Assembly: GCA_036507955.1 (NCBI GenBank)
Contig: DATCIH010000021.1
Location: forward strand, 1 to 19,225
Length of the DNA stretch: 19,225 bases
Source of the DNA: DATCIH01 sp036507955
GTDB lineage: Bacteria > Bacillota > Clostridia > Clostridiales > Clostridiaceae
Reading direction: 5' to 3'
The notes beneath the pieces are model-generated. The model did not search any database, was not told the DNA's origin, and saw only the letters and a program-made list of their open reading frames with translations. The position numbers and the translations under genes were made by a program. Positions 15,128 to 19,225 of this stretch are shown in pieces (the first letter of the stretch is position 1; each line of letters starts with the position of its first letter).

Positions 15128-17157
15128 TTATTTTAGATAACCTGCGATCATTTGTAAGTCAATAATGTCCACTACTCCGGTATAGTTAACATCTGCTTTT
15201 TTAGCACTTATCCAGTTCGCAGAAGAACTGCTATCCATGTAGTAAGCCAATGCAATTGATAAATCAGCAAGTGTTATATTACCATCAAGATTTATATCTG
15301 AAGCAAAAGTGATACTAGTACTATCGGATGCTTTTTCTAAAGCTGCAATTACATCAGCTGTATCGCTGTAATTTCCAGTGATTGTATCAAGTGTTGAGGC
15401 ATTTGCACTCAAAAGTTGAACTTGAACAGTCTTCTTATTAGAAATTGTCTTAGGAATAAAGTTTAGCTTTACTAAATCCTCATAATCTCTAGTTGTAATT
15501 GTAGTTTTGTCAGTTTTACCAAATACTAATTTTAATTCGCCATTCTCATCAGTTTTTGTAAGTTGGGTTAGATTAGGTAATAAGTAATCTATTTTACCTA
15601 AGGTAAATAAACTGCTATCATACTTTACAGTTACTTCAAAGGCATTTGCTTTATTCAAATTGTTCATAGAAACTGTATAGCTTGCTGCTTTATCCTTTTC
15701 AGCCACAACATTTTGAGAAACTGCTGTGATTTTTGCAGAGGTTGGTTTTGAGATACCAAAGGTATCAATAATATATGGCTGTGCAACGCCCTGTGCATCT
15801 TTCTTGTTTTGGTCTATTTCATAAGAAATAACTGAAAGTTTGTTTCCATCTATTTTGATGCTTTCGAAATTCTGTATCTGACTACGTACTGGTCTAGTTG
15901 CATCGGTTGGATCTGGTCCATAAATAGCGACATGATTTTCATCTACTATATCAAAGAGACTATAATAATTAGCAGGCAACAGTGATGTATTTTTATTTTT
16001 GTAGTAAACCTTTGGACCAGCTGTTGCAGGAATTAAATAAATAGTACCATTTGGATTTATTGGCTTAGAACGTGCATAAATATGGTCGTGACCTTGAAGA
16101 ACTAAGTCTATTCCAAGTTGTGCCATGATAGGAGCAACAGTATTTCTAGAACCTGTTGGGCTGTTTATATCCGTATCAGTAGAGTGATTTGATGTAGAGT
16201 GAGGTCCTTTGTGCATGTCCAAAATAATCCATTGTGAACCATTAGCACGAGCTTTTGTAATATCAGCTTTCATCCAGGCAACTTGAGCTGGGGAAATATC
16301 ATTTACTGAAGTATTTTCATTATTAGTAAGCATTACAAAATGTGCATTGGAGTAATCATAAGAATAATAGACTCCTGTTGAAGTATCAGAACCTGAGGCT
16401 GGAGTAAGCTCAAAATGATCTGTAAAAGAACCAAGTTTTTCATCATGATTTCCAGTTATAGGAGCAATCGTTGTATTAAGGAAAGATTGCCCTATATTAT
16501 TAAAGAGCCAATCCCATTCATACCCTACACTTCCGTCATCAACTAAATCACCGTTCACAGTTATGAACTTTGAATCTGGAACGGTAGCAAGCGCTTTTGT
16601 AAAGGTTGAGGCTGCTAATTGGGCTTCACCAATGTCCTTAGCCTGTGGATCAGCTAAATCAAGGAAACTAAAAGCACCACTAGTTGGAGCTGTTTGGAAG
16701 GTACTTGTGGTGCTCCAAAGGCCTTGCGAAGCATCTCCCACCCGATAGTAATAAATTGTATTTGGCTTTAACCCAACAGCTTCGGCTTTATGTAAGAATT
16801 CTGCTTTTGAAATGGTTGTTCCTGCTGGCGCTGGTGCAGCTGTATTGTTAGATGGAACAGCGCTTGTACCGATAAAGCCCTTACCTTTAGTAAAATCAGC
16901 AGTATCTGAGGTTTTTTCAACTACTTGTAAGTCACTTTTGATTGATTTTGTTGAAGTATATCAAGTAAAGCCCTTAGTAGTAGTAGTATCTCCAAAAAAT
17001 GTTACCATTACCTTAGTAACTGTACCTAATGGAGCAGCTGGATCTACAATAGGTGTTACATTGGTTGCAGCAAATGCAACTGTGTTTAAAAAAATAATTG
17101 GGCTTGAAAGGATGGTAAGTGTAAGAATAAGACTTAGTGTTTTGTGGAAAATTTCAT
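15128..17157 (-). pseudogene. Secreted metallophosphoesterase with cohesin-like and dockerin domains, disrupted
   Basis: The ATG at 17157-17155 has AGGAGG six bases upstream and starts MKFSTKH, then TAA. A missing base near 17137 restores a signal peptide (LSLILTLTILSSPIIFLN, cleavage near AFA/A). A second lesion, TGA at 16963-16961, interrupts KGFT-*-YTS, where purple-acid-phosphatase N-terminal domains have Trp. From 16741 a 537-residue frame is open. It holds metal-binding motifs LADPQ (Asp31), GDLVDD (64-69), GNHD (97-100), DMHKGPH (175-181) and GHDH (217-220), a cohesin-like beta-sandwich (about 335-475), and a type I dockerin (about 480-537) with two calcium loops, DINLDGNITLADL and DVNYTGVVDIIDL. 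Repaired length is 676. Such enzymes hydrolyse phosphoesters outside the cell; dockerins attach proteins to cohesin scaffolds. The in-frame Met at 16741 would lack export and has no evident SD. Confidence 0.88.
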
Positions 17158-17275
17158 ACTTTGCCTCCTGATTTTATATTTCTTTTTTGATTACATTACA
17201 TGTTTATAGTAAAGTAATTTGGTTAATTCTGGATGAAGTTTAAATTAAGCTTATGTTATTTTGCAAAGCTTTTCG

Positions 17276-17295
17276 TGTAAAGTATTTTGTTTACA
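17276..17295. promoter_or_regulatory. Inverted repeat TGTAAA-N8-TTTACA, possible operator
   Basis: TGTAAA (17276-17281) and TTTACA (17290-17295) are perfect inverted halves separated by eight bases. The right half could be the -35 of a promoter for the Fe-S gene (TTTACA, 17 bases, TAAATT at 17313-17318; TATGAT at 17308-17313 is an alternative -10). A dimeric regulator bound here would cover the -35. The regulator is not identified. Confidence 0.35.
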
Positions 17296-17348
17296 TAAAT
17301 GTTTTTATATGATAAATTCAAAGGATAAGAATAAATGGTGGTGATAAA

Positions 17349-18617
17349 ATGTCTCATATAGTAGGAAAGTCAGCTTATAAAAGCTTAGAGGAAAGGATAA
17401 ATAGATTTCCACAAGGTGCTCCTCCTTCAGAAACCCTTTATAAAATTTTAAATATACTATTTACTGAAAAGGAAGCTGCACTTGTGGCTCAACTTCCTAT
17501 AAAACCTTTCACAGTAAAAATGGCTTCAAAGATATGGAAAATGGATGAAGTAAGTTCACAGAACCTTTTAAATCAGCTTGCAAGTAGAGCAATACTTCTA
17601 GATATGGACAATAATGGTACTCAGCAATATATACTTCCCCCACCTATGGCAGGATTTTTTGAATTTTCAATGATGAGGACCAGAAATGATATAGATCAGA
17701 AGTTGCTTGCAGAACTTTTTTATCAATATTTAAACGTAGAAGAAGATTTTGTAAAAGAATTGTTTTTCAGCACAGAGACTAGGTTAGGCAGGGTTTTTGT
17801 TCAGGAAAGTGTTCTTTCTAATAAGAATGAAGTGCAAATATTAGACTTTGAGAGAGCAAGCCATATCATCAAAAGTGCATCCCATATAGGCATTAGCACT
17901 TGCTATTGTCGCCATAAAATGCATCATGTAGGTCATGCTTGTGATGCACCAATGGATATATGTATGACCTTTAGTAATACCGCCGCTTCCTTAATTAAGT
18001 ATAATTATGCTAGAGAGGTTGAAGCGTCAGAGGGAATAGAGCTCTTACATAAAGCTTATGAAAATAATCTTGTACAATGTGGAGAAAATGCTAGGGAAGA
18101 TGTAACGTTCATTTGTAACTGTTGCGGCTGCTGCTGCGAAGCACTAGTAGCTGCTAAAAAATTTGGCATGCTACATCCTGTACAAACCACTAGCTTTATC
18201 CCAAAAATAAATGATAGCAACTGTGTAAAATGTGGAAGGTGTATTACAGCCTGTCCTATAGGTGCCATAGAAATAATTACTGATGAAGTTGGAATACAGA
18301 AGATGAAGATAAATGAAGCTATATGTCTTGGATGTGGAGTTTGTGTAAGGAATTGTGCGAAAAAAAGTATTATGCTAGAAAGACGTATTCAGAAAATTAT
18401 AACTCCAGTAAATTCTGTACATAGAACAGTACTTATGGCTATAGAAAAAGGAACACTACAGAACTTAATCTTTGATAATCAAGCCTTTGGAAGTCATAGA
18501 GCAATGGCTGCAGTTCTATCTCTTATATTAAAACTGCCACCTATAAAGCAAGCTATGGCTAGTAAGCAGATGAAATCAGTATACTTAGAAAAACTGATTT
18601 CTAAAGTTAAAATTTAA
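17349..18617 (+). CDS. Winged-helix / 4Fe-4S dicluster protein
   Basis: Predicted cytosolic iron-sulphur electron carrier or redox sensor; no specific reaction is assignable. The 422 residues start with a winged-helix-like segment (about 36-88, EKEAALVAQLPIKPFTVKMA...). A cysteine-rich middle follows: CYCRHKMHHVGHACDAPMDIC (Cys185, 187, 198, 205) and CNCCGCCC (Cys256, 258, 259, 261-263). Two ferredoxin clusters come next, CVKCGRCITACP (292-303) and CLGCGVCVRNC (326-336). The second lacks the usual Pro after its fourth Cys (NCAKKS), which still permits a 4Fe-4S cluster. Related proteins in anaerobes combine the same three parts. The ATG has GGTGGTG five bases upstream. It is monocistronic, divergent from the phosphoesterase gene, and appears intact, in contrast to its left neighbours. 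An operator-like repeat lies in its promoter region. Confidence 0.88.
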   Translation: MSHIVGKSAYKSLEERINRFPQGAPPSETLYKILNILFTEKEAALVAQLPIKPFTVKMASKIWKMDEVSSQNLLNQLASRAILLDMDNNGTQQYILPPPMAGFFEFSMMRTRNDIDQKLLAELFYQYLNVEEDFVKELFFSTETRLGRVFVQESVLSNKNEVQILDFERASHIIKSASHIGISTCYCRHKMHHVGHACDAPMDICMTFSNTAASLIKYNYAREVEASEGIELLHKAYENNLVQCGENAREDVTFICNCCGCCCEALVAAKKFGMLHPVQTTSFIPKINDSNCVKCGRCITACPIGAIEIITDEVGIQKMKINEAICLGCGVCVRNCAKKSIMLERRIQKIITPVNSVHRTVLMAIEKGTLQNLIFDNQAFGSHRAMAAVLSLILKLPPIKQAMASKQMKSVYLEKLISKVKI

Positions 18618-18643
18618 TATTGAATTTCATAACCACAAAAGCA

Positions 18644-18676
18644 AAGCTGACACCATATAAAAAACGATGTCAGCTT
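18644..18676. terminator. Shared hairpin between converging genes
   Basis: AAGCTGACA (18644-18652) pairs perfectly with TGTCAGCTT (18668-18676). On the minus strand the stem is followed by TTGCTTTTG, a better T-tract than on the plus strand. It lies between the ends of the Fe-S gene and the 18708 gene and could serve both. Confidence 0.6.
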
Positions 18677-18707
18677 AGATAAATTCAAGATATTCTACGA
18701 AAGTGGT

Positions 18708-19085
18708 TTATTTGCCGATAAAAGTTGTCATTCCATTATCTCCACTGTAAGGAGGTGCTCCTTTAACAGTTACATAACAAATTATTAGCTTATAGCTTGC
18801 TCCTCTGGTAATCTCTTTATTGAAAGTTAATATAAACGTTCTTGAAGAACCACTCTTTGGCTGTATCATAACCAGACTACTTGTAAGGGAATTTCCTGAA
18901 TTCACCATATCATTTTTACCAAGAGTGGCTATACCTTTTGGTCTAACATTCATAGTATCTTGGATCCAGTAGTTAGTTGGCTTCATTCCTAGTTTCATAT
19001 CTACATCTCTATCATAGCCAATTTGAATTTGAGTAGGTGAGATCTGAGCGAATTTTTCTAACATAGGAATGGGGAGTTGTCTCAT
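18708..19085 (-). CDS. Small Ig-like (SbsA-type) uncharacterised protein
   Basis: The 125-residue protein has no signal peptide or membrane helix. It shows the pattern of a bacterial Ig-like domain of the SbsA kind: the opening FAQISPTQIQIGYDRDVD (strand, 'S-P-T-Q-I', Tyr-Asp-x-x-Val-Asp), a NYWIQD motif, the middle RTFILTFNKEITRGASYKLI strand pair, and a glycine-rich tail. No known function. The ATG at 19085 has no recognisable Shine-Dalgarno. Upstream in frame there are only six codons without a better start before a stop, so the start is uncertain and translation may depend on the gene immediately upstream, 24 bases away on the same strand. It may be a single-domain member of a family usually found as repeats in larger proteins. 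Confidence 0.65.
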   Translation of the reverse strand: MRQLPIPMLEKFAQISPTQIQIGYDRDVDMKLGMKPTNYWIQDTMNVRPKGIATLGKNDMVNSGNSLTSSLVMIQPKSGSSRTFILTFNKEITRGASYKLIICYVTVKGAPPYSGDNGMTTFIGK

Positions 19086-19109
19086 GATACCATAAATGAT
19101 TTTTATTTT

Positions 19110-19225
19110 TTATAAACGTCTATATTTTTTAAGAGCAAGCGAATTTAATAGGATGAACAGTAATGCGTAACCAGTAAGGGCCAGAAGGTCCACTCCTATA
19201 TCCGAAAAAGTGCTTCCTCTTAGTG
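19110..19225 (-). CDS. ABC-2-type transporter permease, C-terminal end (partial)
   Basis: The frame is open from the right edge of the window and stops at TAA 19112-19110. The last 37 residues include LRGSTFSDIGVDLLALTGYA followed by LLFILLNSLALKKYRRL: a hydrophobic final membrane helix with a basic cytoplasmic tail, in the style of the C-terminus of ABC-2 (DrrB/YhgE/YadH-like) permeases. The gene would lie mostly outside the window and directly upstream of the Ig-like gene. The call rests on a short segment, so a different polytopic membrane protein is possible. Confidence 0.5.
   Translation of the reverse strand, partial: LRGSTFSDIGVDLLALTGYALLFILLNSLALKKYRRL

Noticed and set aside
16961..16963. 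TGA read as tryptophan (alternative code) or selenocysteine
   Set aside because: TGG is used for Trp throughout and TGA ends other genes; no SECIS-like hairpin was evident, and the nearby frameshift points to ordinary damage.
16812..17171. Plus-strand open frame over the 5' part of the phosphoesterase
   Set aside because: Low-complexity Val/Ala/Lys product antisense to a well-supported signal peptide and FN3-like domain; a shadow frame.

Overview
The base composition (very AT-rich), strong AGGAGG-type ribosome binding sites, short intergenic gaps and gene repertoire (CBO0543-like and DUF3231-like proteins, YitT, a vga/lsa/vmlR-like ABC-F protein, a dockerin-bearing secreted enzyme, a cysteine-rich 4Fe-4S protein) point to an anaerobic, spore-forming Firmicute of the Clostridium type. 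The species cannot be named from the sequence. I see no tRNA, rRNA, CRISPR array, transposase or phage gene.

Layout. 1-714: a GNAT acetyltransferase on the plus strand, ending tail-to-tail against a minus-strand pair (711-3154) made of a ribosome-protection-like ABC-F ATPase and a translationally coupled Cof-type HAD phosphatase. In front of the ABC-F gene is a promoter (TTGACC-17-TATAAT), a roughly 165-nt leader, a six-codon upstream ORF (MFLKIT) with a perfect Shine-Dalgarno, and a hairpin whose 5' arm contains the upstream ORF's stop codon. This is the layout of an antibiotic-sensing translational attenuator and is the best candidate for an undescribed system here. 3388-4245: a membrane-anchored polysaccharide deacetylase. 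4509-5066: an uncharacterised beta-rich protein with an overlapping ten-codon mini-ORF at its start. 5203-8634: a decayed TetR regulator (minus strand) facing an ABC exporter of MacB/LolDE type whose permease carries one frameshift. 8670-9530: a YitT-family membrane protein. 9583-11766: an intact GH36 alpha-galactosidase. 11820-12326: a CBO0543-like membrane protein.

12524-17157 is a graveyard of nearly intact genes. It holds a DUF3231-like gene with a stop at codon 11, a flavin amine oxidase with two frameshifts and no 3' end, a secreted cohesin-like gene also lacking its 3' end and joined tail-to-tail to the amine oxidase at a GAATT repeat (a deletion or cloning/assembly junction), and a secreted metallophosphoesterase-cohesin-dockerin gene with a signal-peptide frameshift and a TGG-to-TGA change. 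17349-18617: an apparently intact winged-helix/4Fe-4S protein. 18708-19085: a small Ig-like protein. 19110-19225: the C-terminus of an ABC-2-type permease running off the window.

The many single-base lesions in otherwise well-conserved reading frames mean either very recent pseudogenisation or base-level sequence error. That ambiguity applies to every pseudogene call below.
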